From: JABCZS01 sp041660525
GTDB taxonomy: Bacteria; Pseudomonadota; Gammaproteobacteria; JABCZS01
Assembly (NCBI GenBank): GCA_041660525.1
Contig: JBAZWD010000007.1
Location: forward strand, 62,001-126,000
Length of the DNA stretch: 64,000 nt
Direction of reading: 5' to 3'
Position numbers and translations under genes: made by a program. Below, one piece after another: positions 17,748 to 26,402 of the stretch (its first letter is position 1; the number at the start of each line of letters is the position of its first letter). The notes under the pieces were generated by a model. It was not told the origin of the DNA. It ran no database searches and saw only the letters and a list, made by a program, of their open reading frames with translations.

Positions 17748-18428
17748 GTGGACTGTTTACGTATATATTTAGATGAATCAGGCGATCTAGGATTTCACTT
17801 TGAAAAGAAAGGAACTTCACGTTATTTTATTATTACACTTTTAGTTTGCTATGATGAAATGATCGCTAATAATTTTAAAAAAGCTGTTAGAAGAACGCTT
17901 AAAAATAAATTAAAAACAAAAAAAGCCCGCTTAATCGAGTTAAAAGGCACTGACACGACCCTTGCGGTAAAAAAATACTTTTATCAAAATGTCTCAAATT
18001 CCAATGGTTGGCATCTATATGGTATTGTGCTAGATAAGCACCTTCTGAAAAGCAAGCTTATCTCTGTTCCTAATGAGCGGCGTATTTATAATTACCTCTC
18101 AAAAGAAATCCTGAGACAAGTGAGCTTGATCGAAATAAAGTCAAGATTATTGCTTGTAGTAGATAAAAGAAAAGGGGCAAAAGGGATCAATGAATTTAAT
18201 AGATATTTATCAAGCCATTTGGAAGCTATGTTACCCTTAAATGTCCAATATAATATATCCCATGAAAAATCTCATGAGAGTCCTATATTGCAAGCTGTAG
18301 ATATGTTTTGCTGGGGAATCAGGAGATCTTATGAACTAAAGGATGATAGTTGGCTGGAAGTTTTCCAAGATAAACTAACATTAATTCAAGTTGATGATTT
18401 TCTAAGTATAAAAAAAGACGGCCCCTAA
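17748..18428 (+). CDS. DUF3800-domain protein
   Basis: DUF3800 proteins are widespread, have an RNase H-like fold in predictions, and have no established activity; many sit near mobile or RNA elements. The protein (about 226 residues) opens with the hallmark LRIYLDESGDLGF (acidic D-E-S-G-D) and has LLVVDKRKGAKG in the middle. It ends with SHEKSHESPILQAVDMFCWGIRRSYE, the family's C-terminal Q-x-x-D motif with conserved acidic residues. A TTG at 17721 is also open, but GTG at 17748 has AAGGG eight bases upstream and puts the DESGD motif near the N-terminus as usual. The gene stands alone between oppositely oriented pirin and the next gene, and its last codons run into a foldable sequence. Confidence 0.83.
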   Translation: MDCLRIYLDESGDLGFHFEKKGTSRYFIITLLVCYDEMIANNFKKAVRRTLKNKLKTKKARLIELKGTDTTLAVKKYFYQNVSNSNGWHLYGIVLDKHLLKSKLISVPNERRIYNYLSKEILRQVSLIEIKSRLLLVVDKRKGAKGINEFNRYLSSHLEAMLPLNVQYNISHEKSHESPILQAVDMFCWGIRRSYELKDDSWLEVFQDKLTLIQVDDFLSIKKDGP

Positions 18429-18504
18429 AACGCCTCTTCCTTTCTTGCTTTCTAATCCAACCGATGGAAGGAATCCAGCAAGCACGCTTTAGGCTTTACC
18501 CGTC
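18417..18504 (+). ncRNA. Candidate structured RNA at the 3' end of the DUF3800 gene
   Basis: About 88 bases can fold as nested helices. GACGG (18417-18421) pairs with CCGTC (18500-18504); CCTAAA (18424-18429) with TTTAGG (18488-18493); CTTGCT (18444-18449) with AGCAAG (18477-18482). An inner loop holds CCAACCGATGG. There is no U-tract after it, so it is not a simple terminator. Several conserved RNA motifs named after DUF3800 are known beside genes of this family, and this element may be one of them or a new one. The strand is uncertain because the helices also form on the minus strand. Confidence 0.42.
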
Positions 18505-18666
18505 TCTTAAATTATATCAGAAGGTAAAAATATTTGTAAACAAATATCACCCACCATAACCATATGATATTTAATAGAAAAAAAGCAATTAAACAACAGC
18601 CCCCATAATCTTCAATTTCAGATTATAATAATTGACCAATACTGATACAAACCCCAAGGACGCGCC

Positions 18667-20682
18667 ATGACACCTCCAAAAGCCAAACAACTTCCTTATA
18701 AAACTCCTGATGGTCGCACCGACCTGTACCATTGGCTCAGAGATAAAGATAATCCTGAAGTCATGGCTTATTTAAAAGCGGAGAATGAATACACAAAGAC
18801 CACTTTGGAAAGTACCGATGCCTTGCAAGAGCGCATCTTTCAAGAAATTCGTGGCCGCATGAAAGAAACAGATACGGGCGCGCCTTGGCAAGATGGCGAT
18901 TATGATTATTATTTTCGCACCGTTCAAGAGTTGCAATATCCTATTTTTTGCCGCAAAAAAATAGGACAAGATGTGGAAGAAATTTTGCTGGATGAAAATA
19001 TTGAAGCCAAAGCACATAATTACTTTCATCTGAATGCTTTAGTACTCAGTATCGATCAAAATTTATTGGCCTATACGGTGGATACCGCCGGTGATGAATA
19101 TTACACATTATTAATTAAAGATTTGCGCACGCAAACCTTATTAACAGATACGATTAAAGGCATGGGTGGTGATATTGTTTTTGCTGCAGATAACCTGCAT
19201 TTTTGGTATACCCGTTTAGATGATGCACATCGCCCTTTTCAAGTATGGCAACATAAAATTGGCACGCCTAATGAACAAGATACCTTAGTTTTTCACGAAA
19301 AAGATGAGCGATTTTTCCTCTCCATTTCTCGTACTAAAGATGATGCCTATTTAATGGTGAATGTACACAGTAAAATCAGCAGTGAAATTCATTACACCGA
19401 TGCACATACCTTAACCATGCCATTACTATGTTTATATCCGCGTGCACCTCACATTGAGTATGATATTGAACATCATCAAGGTGATTTTATTATTCATACC
19501 AATGAAAATGCTGAAAATTTTCAATTGGTACGTGTGCCCGTATTAAATCCGAGCAAAGAAAATTGGCAAGTTGTATTAGCACATAATTCTTTAGTTGCTA
19601 TTGATAGCTTTGAAATCATGAAAGATTTTATTGTCGTATTAGAGCGAAGAGAAGGATTATCCGCTTTACATGTATTGAGTTTTGATAATAAAGCAGACTA
19701 TTTAATTGAAGTCGATGAACCCACCTACCATTTAAGCTTGGGTCATAATTGCCTTTTAGATAGCAATATTTTACGTTTTGAATATGAATCTTTAAAAACA
19801 CCGCATAGTGTATTTGATTATAATCTTAATAATAAAACGCAAACTTTAATTAAGAAAAATCCTGTGCTCGGTGATTTCAATGAAGATGATTATGTGAGTG
19901 AACGTGTTTTCGCAACTGCTATTGACGGTGTAAAAATCCCAATTTCACTCGTGTATAAAAAAGGTTTAAAAAAACCCGCTCCCTTATTTTTAAATTCCTA
20001 TGGCGCTTATGGTATTACCAGCGATCCGTGGTTTTCCAATGCACGCATTAGTTTATTAAATAGAGGTTTTGCATTTGCAGTTGCACATATTCGTGGCGGC
20101 GGTGAGTTTGGTAAACCTTGGCACGATCAAGGTCGTTTTTTCAAAAAGCATAATACGTTTGATGATTTTATTGCGGCAAGCGAATATTTAATTGCACAAA
20201 ATTATACAAGCGCAAAACAATTAGTGATTAACGGTGGCAGCGCCGGCGGTTTATTGATGGGCGCCGTTGTGAACAAACGTCCTGATTTATTTGGCGTATG
20301 CATCGCAAATGTTCCTTTTGTCGATGTCTTAAATACCATGCAAGATCCCACTTTACCCTTATCGATTACCGAATACGATGAATGGGGCGATCCCAATAAA
20401 TCCGAGGTCCATGACTATATCGCGAGCTACTCCCCCTATGATAATATATCAAGACAAGCGTACCCTGCGATTTTGGTGACAGCGGGATTAACCGATTGGC
20501 GCGTCCCTTTTTGGGAAGCCGCTAAATGGGTCGCAAAATTGCGTGAATATAAAACCGACGATCAGTTATTATTATTAAAAACAGATTTAGAAGCCGGTCA
20601 TTATGGCTTATCTGGACGTTACAATATGATACGTGAAGTGGCCCTTGAATATGCCTTTATTTTTAGAGTATTAGATATTTAA
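18667..20682 (+). CDS. ptrB: Oligopeptidase B-like prolyl oligopeptidase family serine peptidase
   Basis: These cytosolic S9A peptidases cut short peptides after basic residues. The 671-residue protein has an N-terminal beta-propeller (about 70-390) and a C-terminal alpha/beta hydrolase. Motifs: HIRGGGEFGKPWHDQGRF and NTFDDFIAASEYLI (typical of oligopeptidase B), the nucleophile in VINGGSAGGLLMGA (Ser near 523), the Asp in GLTDWRVPFWE (near 609), and the His in LEAGHYGLSGR (near 645). Length fits PtrB (about 680). There is no signal peptide. The stop is 1 base before leuS, so the two may share a transcript although they are not functionally linked. A CAAGGA element precedes the ATG. Confidence 0.92.
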   Translation: MTPPKAKQLPYKTPDGRTDLYHWLRDKDNPEVMAYLKAENEYTKTTLESTDALQERIFQEIRGRMKETDTGAPWQDGDYDYYFRTVQELQYPIFCRKKIGQDVEEILLDENIEAKAHNYFHLNALVLSIDQNLLAYTVDTAGDEYYTLLIKDLRTQTLLTDTIKGMGGDIVFAADNLHFWYTRLDDAHRPFQVWQHKIGTPNEQDTLVFHEKDERFFLSISRTKDDAYLMVNVHSKISSEIHYTDAHTLTMPLLCLYPRAPHIEYDIEHHQGDFIIHTNENAENFQLVRVPVLNPSKENWQVVLAHNSLVAIDSFEIMKDFIVVLERREGLSALHVLSFDNKADYLIEVDEPTYHLSLGHNCLLDSNILRFEYESLKTPHSVFDYNLNNKTQTLIKKNPVLGDFNEDDYVSERVFATAIDGVKIPISLVYKKGLKKPAPLFLNSYGAYGITSDPWFSNARISLLNRGFAFAVAHIRGGGEFGKPWHDQGRFFKKHNTFDDFIAASEYLIAQNYTSAKQLVINGGSAGGLLMGAVVNKRPDLFGVCIANVPFVDVLNTMQDPTLPLSITEYDEWGDPNKSEVHDYIASYSPYDNISRQAYPAILVTAGLTDWRVPFWEAAKWVAKLREYKTDDQLLLLKTDLEAGHYGLSGRYNMIREVALEYAFIFRVLDI

Positions 20683-20683
20683 C

Positions 20684-23011
20684 ATGATGAATCCACATTA
20701 CCAAGCTGAACATCTTGAACCTGCGGCCCAAGCATATTGGGATACGCATAAAACGTTTCAAGTCCAAGAAGACAAAGGCCGCGATAAATTTTATTGCTTA
20801 TCCATGCTGCCTTATCCAAGCGGCCATTTACATATGGGCCATGTGCGTAATTACACAATTGGCGATGTGATTGCACGTTTTGAACGTATGAATGGAAAAA
20901 ATGTATTGCAACCTATGGGTTGGGATGCATTTGGTTTACCTGCAGAAAATGCTGCGATTAAACACGGCAGCGCACCTTCGCAATGGACTTATGAAAATAT
21001 TGCGCATATGCGTGCGCAATTACAAAAACTAGGGTTTGCTTATGATTGGTCACGCGAATTAGCGACCTGTGATCCTGCATATTATCGCTGGGAACAATGG
21101 TTATTTTTGCAAATGTATAAAAAAGGTTTGGTTTATAAAAAATCAACATTGGTCAACTGGGATCCTGTTGACCAAACTGTTTTAGCCAATGAGCAAGTGA
21201 TTAACGGCCGCGGCTGGCGTTCTGATGCATTAGTTGAACTGCGCGAAATTCCACAATGGTTTTTTAAAATTACCGATTATGCAGAAGAATTATTAAGTGA
21301 ATTATCACAAATGGATGGTTGGCCCGAGCAAGTACGCACCATGCAAAAAAATTGGATAGGACGCAGTGTCGGTCATCAAGTAGATTTTAAATTACAAAAC
21401 AGTGAAGACACACTCGAAGTTTATACCACACGTTTAGATACATTAAGCGGCGTTACCTATTTAGCGATTGCAGCGCAACATCCACTTGCTGCTAAAAGCA
21501 TTAATCCTGATGTGCAAGCATTTATTGATGAATGTGCCCACGGAAAAACCGCAGAAGCTGATCTGGTGCAAATGGAAAAACGTGGTGTTTTTACCGGTCT
21601 TTATGCGCACCATCCTTTAACACAAGAATTACTTCCGATCTGGATCGCAAATTTTGTGTTAATGAATTATGGCACCGGCGCAATTATGGGGGTGCCTATT
21701 CAAGATGAACGCGATGCGCAATTTGCAGCAAAATATGAATTACCTGTTAAAGAAATTACAACGCAAGTAGATGAAACACCTTATAAAAAACAAGTTAATT
21801 TTCGCCTGCGCGATTGGGGTATTTCAAGACAACGTTATTGGGGCGCACCAATTCCCATGATTAATTGTGGTACTTGTGGACCACAACCTGTTAATGAAGC
21901 TGATTTACCGGTGATTTTACCTGAAGGTTTAACACCCAGTGAAAAAGGTTCAGTATTAAAAGATCATGCAGAATTTTTAAAAGCCACTTGCCCAAAATGT
22001 GGAGAAAAAGCCACTCGTGAAACCGATACCTTTGATACATTCATGGAATCTTCTTGGTATTTTGCGCGTTATACTTGTCCTCAACAAAATACTAAAATAT
22101 TAGACGAGCGCGCTTTATATTGGTTACCTGTTGATTATTATATTGGCGGCATTGAACATGCGGTCATGCATTTATTGTATTCACGTTTTATTTATAAAGT
22201 ATTGCGAGATTTAAAATTAGTGCCAGGCGATGAGCCTTTTAAAAATTTATTAACGCAAGGCATGGTGTTAAAAGACGGCGCTAAAATGTCAAAATCTAAA
22301 GGCAATACCGTAGATCCCAACTCACTGATTAAAACTTATGGTGCAGATACTGTGCGTTTATTCAGTATGTTTGCAGCGCCACCAGAGCTGAGTTTAGAAT
22401 GGAATGATGCCGGCGTTGAAGGCGCATCACGTTATTTAAAACGTTTATATAAATTAGTTTATGTACATCTACAACAACCGATAAAAGGTGAAAAATCTTC
22501 AGATTACTCTGCCGCACAAAAAGAAATGCGTTATCAAATCCATTCTACAATTAAAAAAGTCACTGAAGATATTCAAGTGCGCAAAACGTTTAATACAGCA
22601 ATCGCTGCCGTCATGGAATTTAGTAATTTCTTACAAAAATACAGTGTAGAAAATGCCACAGATTATGCACTCATGCAGCATGCACTTGAAAGCATTGTTT
22701 TATTACTCGCGCCGATCACGCCGCATATTTGTCATTATTTATGGCAAATGCTAGGACATGAAGGCGCAGTAGCAAATCATGCCTGGCCCGCTTTTGATAA
22801 TAGTTTATTAACACGTGCACAATATGAATTGGTTGTGCAAGTCAATGGTAAAGTGCGTGCAAAATTGCAAATTGATGAAGATGCAAGCGAAGAAGTCATT
22901 AAACAACTTGCCTTGCTCGAGGAAAACGTCACTAAATATGTTACGGGCAAAGAAATTAAAAAAGTAATCGTGGTACCTAAACGTTTAGTCAGTATCGTCG
23001 TAGGAGAATAA
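20684..23011 (+). CDS. leuS: Leucyl-tRNA synthetase (short form lacking the leucine-specific insertion)
   Basis: LeuRS charges tRNA-Leu with leucine and removes mischarged amino acids in its CP1 editing domain. The 775-residue protein has the HIGH-equivalent YPSGHLHMGHVRNYTIGD near residue 47, CP1 editing motifs TTRLDTLSGVTYLA and NYGTGAIMGVP, LRDWGISRQRYWGAPIP, zinc-type CPKCGEKATRETDTFDTFMESSWY, and KMSKSKGNTVDP. It is about 85 residues shorter than E. coli LeuRS. The leucine-specific insertion just before KMSKS is missing (GMVLKDGAKMSKSK is contiguous), and the stretch between the editing domain and RLRDWG is also shortened. The proline of the usual TTRPDT is Leu here. The gene abuts lptE directly (TAA then ATG). 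Confidence 0.96.
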   Translation: MMNPHYQAEHLEPAAQAYWDTHKTFQVQEDKGRDKFYCLSMLPYPSGHLHMGHVRNYTIGDVIARFERMNGKNVLQPMGWDAFGLPAENAAIKHGSAPSQWTYENIAHMRAQLQKLGFAYDWSRELATCDPAYYRWEQWLFLQMYKKGLVYKKSTLVNWDPVDQTVLANEQVINGRGWRSDALVELREIPQWFFKITDYAEELLSELSQMDGWPEQVRTMQKNWIGRSVGHQVDFKLQNSEDTLEVYTTRLDTLSGVTYLAIAAQHPLAAKSINPDVQAFIDECAHGKTAEADLVQMEKRGVFTGLYAHHPLTQELLPIWIANFVLMNYGTGAIMGVPIQDERDAQFAAKYELPVKEITTQVDETPYKKQVNFRLRDWGISRQRYWGAPIPMINCGTCGPQPVNEADLPVILPEGLTPSEKGSVLKDHAEFLKATCPKCGEKATRETDTFDTFMESSWYFARYTCPQQNTKILDERALYWLPVDYYIGGIEHAVMHLLYSRFIYKVLRDLKLVPGDEPFKNLLTQGMVLKDGAKMSKSKGNTVDPNSLIKTYGADTVRLFSMFAAPPELSLEWNDAGVEGASRYLKRLYKLVYVHLQQPIKGEKSSDYSAAQKEMRYQIHSTIKKVTEDIQVRKTFNTAIAAVMEFSNFLQKYSVENATDYALMQHALESIVLLLAPITPHICHYLWQMLGHEGAVANHAWPAFDNSLLTRAQYELVVQVNGKVRAKLQIDEDASEEVIKQLALLEENVTKYVTGKEIKKVIVVPKRLVSIVVGE

Positions 23012-23497
23012 ATGCGTATATTAACGCTGTTATTATGTTTATTGCTAGCGAGCTGCGGTTTTAGTTTGCGCGGACCTGTGCAGTTATCTGAACATATTCA
23101 AGTATTAGCGATTACGCCCGATGATCCTTATCGTCCGCTGCAGCGCACGGTGCGTGAAACGCTCGCTTATTCCGGCGTTGAAATCACCGATGAAATATCC
23201 GAAGCCCAAGCCATTTTAAAATTACAACCAGAAGAAGTGTTGCGAAGTACATATGCTGTAGATACTTCAGGTGATGTTGTCCAAGAGCTACTCACATACA
23301 CATTAAGTTTTGAATTAATCGATAAAAATGGCGAAATATTAATGCCGCCTCAATCCATTAAAACCGAACGTATTTTATACATTCATGAGAATCAACTGTT
23401 AAGCGTGAATCGTGAACAACGTACCTTAACTGAAGATATGCGACAAGAAGCTGTACTCCAACTGATAAGACGCTTGGCGGCTTATGATGAAGAATAA
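23012..23497 (+). CDS. lptE: LPS-assembly lipoprotein LptE
   Basis: LptE is an outer-membrane lipoprotein that plugs and helps fold LptD, the LPS translocon. The 161-residue protein has a lipoprotein signal peptide (MRILTLLLCLLLASC, lipobox LASC with Cys15), then GFSLRGPVQLSEHIQVLAI, matching the LptE N-terminus, and a mixed alpha/beta body with RTVRETLAYSGVEI. It sits between leuS and holA, the usual gammaproteobacterial order. It starts immediately after the leuS stop with TAGGAG upstream, and its last 14 bases overlap holA. Confidence 0.93.
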   Translation: MRILTLLLCLLLASCGFSLRGPVQLSEHIQVLAITPDDPYRPLQRTVRETLAYSGVEITDEISEAQAILKLQPEEVLRSTYAVDTSGDVVQELLTYTLSFELIDKNGEILMPPQSIKTERILYIHENQLLSVNREQRTLTEDMRQEAVLQLIRRLAAYDEE

Positions 23498-24404
23498 AAC
23501 AACGGCAGGATCTTGGCTTTCCAGTGATGAAGTATTTCTACAACAAATTGCCGCAGATGAAGTGCGCGCAAAAGCTAAACAAGATGGATTTAATGAACGG
23601 CTCGTTTTTCAAATTGATGCGAGCTTTGATTGGAATCAAGTCGAACAAGCCCTTAACAATCGATCTTTGTTTAGTGATAAACAATTAGTAGAATTACGCT
23701 TTCTGCAAGATAAATTTTCAGATGCGGATCGCAAAGCCTTACAAGCGTGTTGTGAAAAATTAAATCCTGACATTCTGTTATTAATTTTAAGCCATAAAAT
23801 TGAAGCGCAAACCAAAAAAGCCAAATGGTTTCTTGAAATTACCAATAAAATAAATTTTGTTCCCATCTGGCCGATCAATCCGCAACAATACTTAAGCTGG
23901 CTTAAAGCACGCAGCGAACATTATCAATTAAAAATTGAACAATCTGCTTTACAATTATTAGCCAAACAAACGCAAGGCAATGTATTGGCAGCCGATCAAA
24001 TTATGCAACAACTCTCCCTCATCCCCGCGCAGGCGGGGATCCATATTGCTGAACTTGCACAAAATGCAATACAAACTGATCTATTTACTTTTGTCGATAT
24101 ATTTTTAAACGCACAAAACGCGAATACATTAAAACATTTAGCGCTACTCAAAGCGCAAGGTGTCGAGCCTATTTTAATCATCTGGGCGCTTGCACGCGAA
24201 TTACGCACTTTAAATGCAATGCAGTTAGGCGAAAATCCTTATGTTTGGCCTTCGCGTCAGGCTTTAATTCATCAAGCATTAAAACTTTTTCCAAGTGCTA
24301 AAATTCACAAACTTATGCAACAATTAGCGGAAATTGATTTATACATTAAAGGCGCCAAACCAGGTGATCCTTGGCTCGCTCTTGAGCGGTTAATCCTATG
24401 TTAG
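23484..24404 (+). CDS. holA: DNA polymerase III delta subunit
   Basis: Delta is the clamp-loader subunit that opens the beta sliding clamp during replication. The 306-residue protein shows SSDEVFLQQIAADEVRAKA (the clamp-opening N-terminal region), then LFSDKQLVELRF, IWPINPQQYLSWL, and TQGNVLAADQIMQQL plus the C-terminal helical collar. It is roughly 20-30 residues shorter at the N-terminus than most HolA. A TAA at 23466 in this frame rules out an upstream start, so the first beta-strand seems reduced. A REP-like palindrome lies inside the gene (see separate entry). It overlaps lptE and nadD, forming leuS-lptE-holA-nadD. Confidence 0.92.
   Translation: MMKNKTTAGSWLSSDEVFLQQIAADEVRAKAKQDGFNERLVFQIDASFDWNQVEQALNNRSLFSDKQLVELRFLQDKFSDADRKALQACCEKLNPDILLLILSHKIEAQTKKAKWFLEITNKINFVPIWPINPQQYLSWLKARSEHYQLKIEQSALQLLAKQTQGNVLAADQIMQQLSLIPAQAGIHIAELAQNAIQTDLFTFVDIFLNAQNANTLKHLALLKAQGVEPILIIWALARELRTLNAMQLGENPYVWPSRQALIHQALKLFPSAKIHKLMQQLAEIDLYIKGAKPGDPWLALERLILC
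24021..24040. repeat. REP-like GC palindrome inside holA
   Basis: ATCCCCGC-gcag-GCGGGGAT has 8-bp perfect arms and a 4-base loop, very GC-rich against its AT-rich surroundings. It is read as the residues IPAQAG within LSLIPAQAGIHIAEL of HolA, at a point where other delta subunits have a variable loop. This looks like a small repetitive element tolerated in a coding gene, comparable in principle to palindromic elements found inside genes of Rickettsia. Confidence 0.6.
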
Positions 24405-25012
24405 GTATTTTTGGCGGAACATTTGATCCGATACATAATGGCCATTTAAATGCTGCGCAGTATGTCTATAAAACCTTAGCATTAGATGAATTACGTTTTA
24501 TGCCTTGTAATCGCCCACCTCATAGAGAGCCTCCAGTCGCCAGCGCGCAGGATAGAATGAATATGTTAAAGCTTGCGATACAAGATTTTCCAGGTTTTGT
24601 TATCGACTCCCGCGAATTAAAATCCAATGAAATTTCTTATACCGTCACGAGTTTAACCAGTATTCGAAAAGAAGTCGGCGAGGAACCTATTTGCTTGTTA
24701 TTAGGAGAGGATGCGTTTAATCAGATCCATACCTGGCATGAACCCGAAACCATCATGCAGCTCGCACATATTATTATCTTAGGTAGACCTGATAATATTT
24801 TAAATAAAGAAAATTTAAAAAATGAAGTTCATGATCCACTAAAATTAAAATTCCAAAGCGCAGGTTATGTTTATTTTGCGCAAAATGCTTTATTGGATAT
24901 TTCTGCTACGCAAATAAGAAATATGCTTAAACATCATCTTACACCTGAATTTTTATTACCTGATTTAGTTTTGGATTACATAAAACGAAAACAGTTGTAC
25001 ATTAATTTTTAA
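24398..25012 (+). CDS. nadD: Nicotinate-nucleotide adenylyltransferase
   Basis: NadD transfers AMP from ATP to nicotinate mononucleotide in NAD synthesis. The 204-residue protein begins with the nucleotidyltransferase motif GIFGGTFDPIHNGHL (HxGH), has MPCNRPPHREPP, LLLGEDAFNQIHTWHEPE, and the C-terminal ISATQIRNML (ISSTxxR-type) motif. Length is normal. It overlaps the holA stop by 7 bp, so it is translated with holA. No gene follows until 25232; that 219-base gap holds only AT-rich sequence with a small symmetric stretch at 25116-25139. Confidence 0.96.
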   Translation: MLGIFGGTFDPIHNGHLNAAQYVYKTLALDELRFMPCNRPPHREPPVASAQDRMNMLKLAIQDFPGFVIDSRELKSNEISYTVTSLTSIRKEVGEEPICLLLGEDAFNQIHTWHEPETIMQLAHIIILGRPDNILNKENLKNEVHDPLKLKFQSAGYVYFAQNALLDISATQIRNMLKHHLTPEFLLPDLVLDYIKRKQLYINF

Positions 25013-25231
25013 TATTACTGTTTTATAATGGCTTTCAGATCTGCACAGCTAATCGACCTAACATAACTACAGGGATAGGATTTAGCATATTGCGGCTAAA
25101 TCGCCCGGATGTTTCATTAAATATCATTAATGATTTAATAATCTTGGGCAATTTATTTGCGTGCCAAACTTGAAAGATAACTAAAAATGTGTTAATTTGC
25201 ATTATATTTGTAAAACTATGGAATTTACTGA

Positions 25232-26311
25232 ATGAAAAGTAAACACACCAGGCTCAACCCAGAACCACAACAAGCTGCAGATCATTCTACATGGGCTGAT
25301 TATTTTGCGAGTTTTCCCACAGCTCTTTATAAGCACAAAGGAGTAGTGGGTGTTCTTGCGCTAGCAATTTTAGGTGCTGGTGTTGCACGATATTCACGCG
25401 GTTCAAACAGTTTTTCTGTTGTTCCAGAAAATCCATGTACTGCTAATTTTAATGTGATATCAGGTGATCTGAATAACGCAAATTTAATTTTTCTAGGCGA
25501 GTTACATTCACGTCGAGAAGAATCTATAGAGTGCATTCGCTATCTTAAGCCAGATATATTAGCGGTCGAATCAGTGCCGTCAGGACAAATTATAGATTGC
25601 ACCTTCAAAATTTCTGAAGAACTTCCAGGCACTACATGTATAGGCTGGGATTCGCCAGAAGTGGAAGAAGAAAATGTTGCAAATGGTGTTAGGGCTGGCG
25701 TAATATATTTCTTAAAAAAATTCTATGAAGCTTACCAGCAGCAGCACTTATCTCAAGAACAATTTGACACCAGCCTTGAAAAATTGCTTAATAAATTTCA
25801 AAAGGAAGTACAAGACTTAGAAAAAACTCATCAATTTAAAGAAATTAATGCAAAAAAATCATTTCATTTCACTAAAGAAGAATCAACTTATCAAGCATCT
25901 TCCGGTATGGTTTTAGAGTTAAATAAAATTCGCGCAAGGCGACAAAAAAAGCGCAGTGTAGATAACATTTTTTTAGACTATCAAGATGAATTTAAGTCCA
26001 ATTACTTCTCAGGTACTGCTACCTACAATCCGTTTGACAAAGATTGGACTGATAAAATGATCCAACGAAACACGAAAATGATAGAAACCGTAGAACAATT
26101 CTCAAAACCAGATAAAAAAATGGTCATTCTATCAGGGTTAAGACATGTTAAAACACATCCAACGGTTGTTACACCTAGCGATGAGGCTGTGCATATGGTG
26201 CATAGAAATTTATTGACGCGGAATTATTATGCAGTACTTGCGATGAAAGATGAAACAAGATTTTACACAGAAAAAGAAAAGAATAATCCAGCTAAACCTT
26301 CAATGAAATAG
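25232..26311 (+). CDS. Membrane-anchored TIKI/TraB/ChaN-like domain protein, unknown function
   Basis: The 359-residue protein has a charged cytoplasmic N-terminus, one hydrophobic segment at residues about 39-55 (VVGVLALAILGAGVA), and a large following domain. That domain carries motifs of the EreA/ChaN/TIKI superfamily: LIFLGELHSRREE (G-E-x-H), DILAVESVPSG, and near the C-terminus MIQRNTKMIETVEQF with KMVILSGLRHVKTHP (R-N...G-x-x-H). Members include metallo-peptidases, haem-binding lipoproteins and esterases. A long charged helical insertion (about 165-235) separates the two halves. The gene stands alone. Topology (catalytic domain outside the membrane) is inferred, and the activity is unknown. 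Confidence 0.6.
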   Translation: MKSKHTRLNPEPQQAADHSTWADYFASFPTALYKHKGVVGVLALAILGAGVARYSRGSNSFSVVPENPCTANFNVISGDLNNANLIFLGELHSRREESIECIRYLKPDILAVESVPSGQIIDCTFKISEELPGTTCIGWDSPEVEEENVANGVRAGVIYFLKKFYEAYQQQHLSQEQFDTSLEKLLNKFQKEVQDLEKTHQFKEINAKKSFHFTKEESTYQASSGMVLELNKIRARRQKKRSVDNIFLDYQDEFKSNYFSGTATYNPFDKDWTDKMIQRNTKMIETVEQFSKPDKKMVILSGLRHVKTHPTVVTPSDEAVHMVHRNLLTRNYYAVLAMKDETRFYTEKEKNNPAKPSMK

Positions 26312-26402
26312 TTTTTGTCATCCATGTAACTTTGCGCTATTCTTAAGAAAATAAAACAAGAACATACTAGCCATATGCTAAGCTTTTATTATTTAGAGAT
26401 TT

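Noticed and set aside
25116..25139. ATTAAAT / ATTTAAT symmetric stretch around CATTAATG after nadD
   Set aside because: It is all A/T apart from two pairs and likely by chance in this composition.
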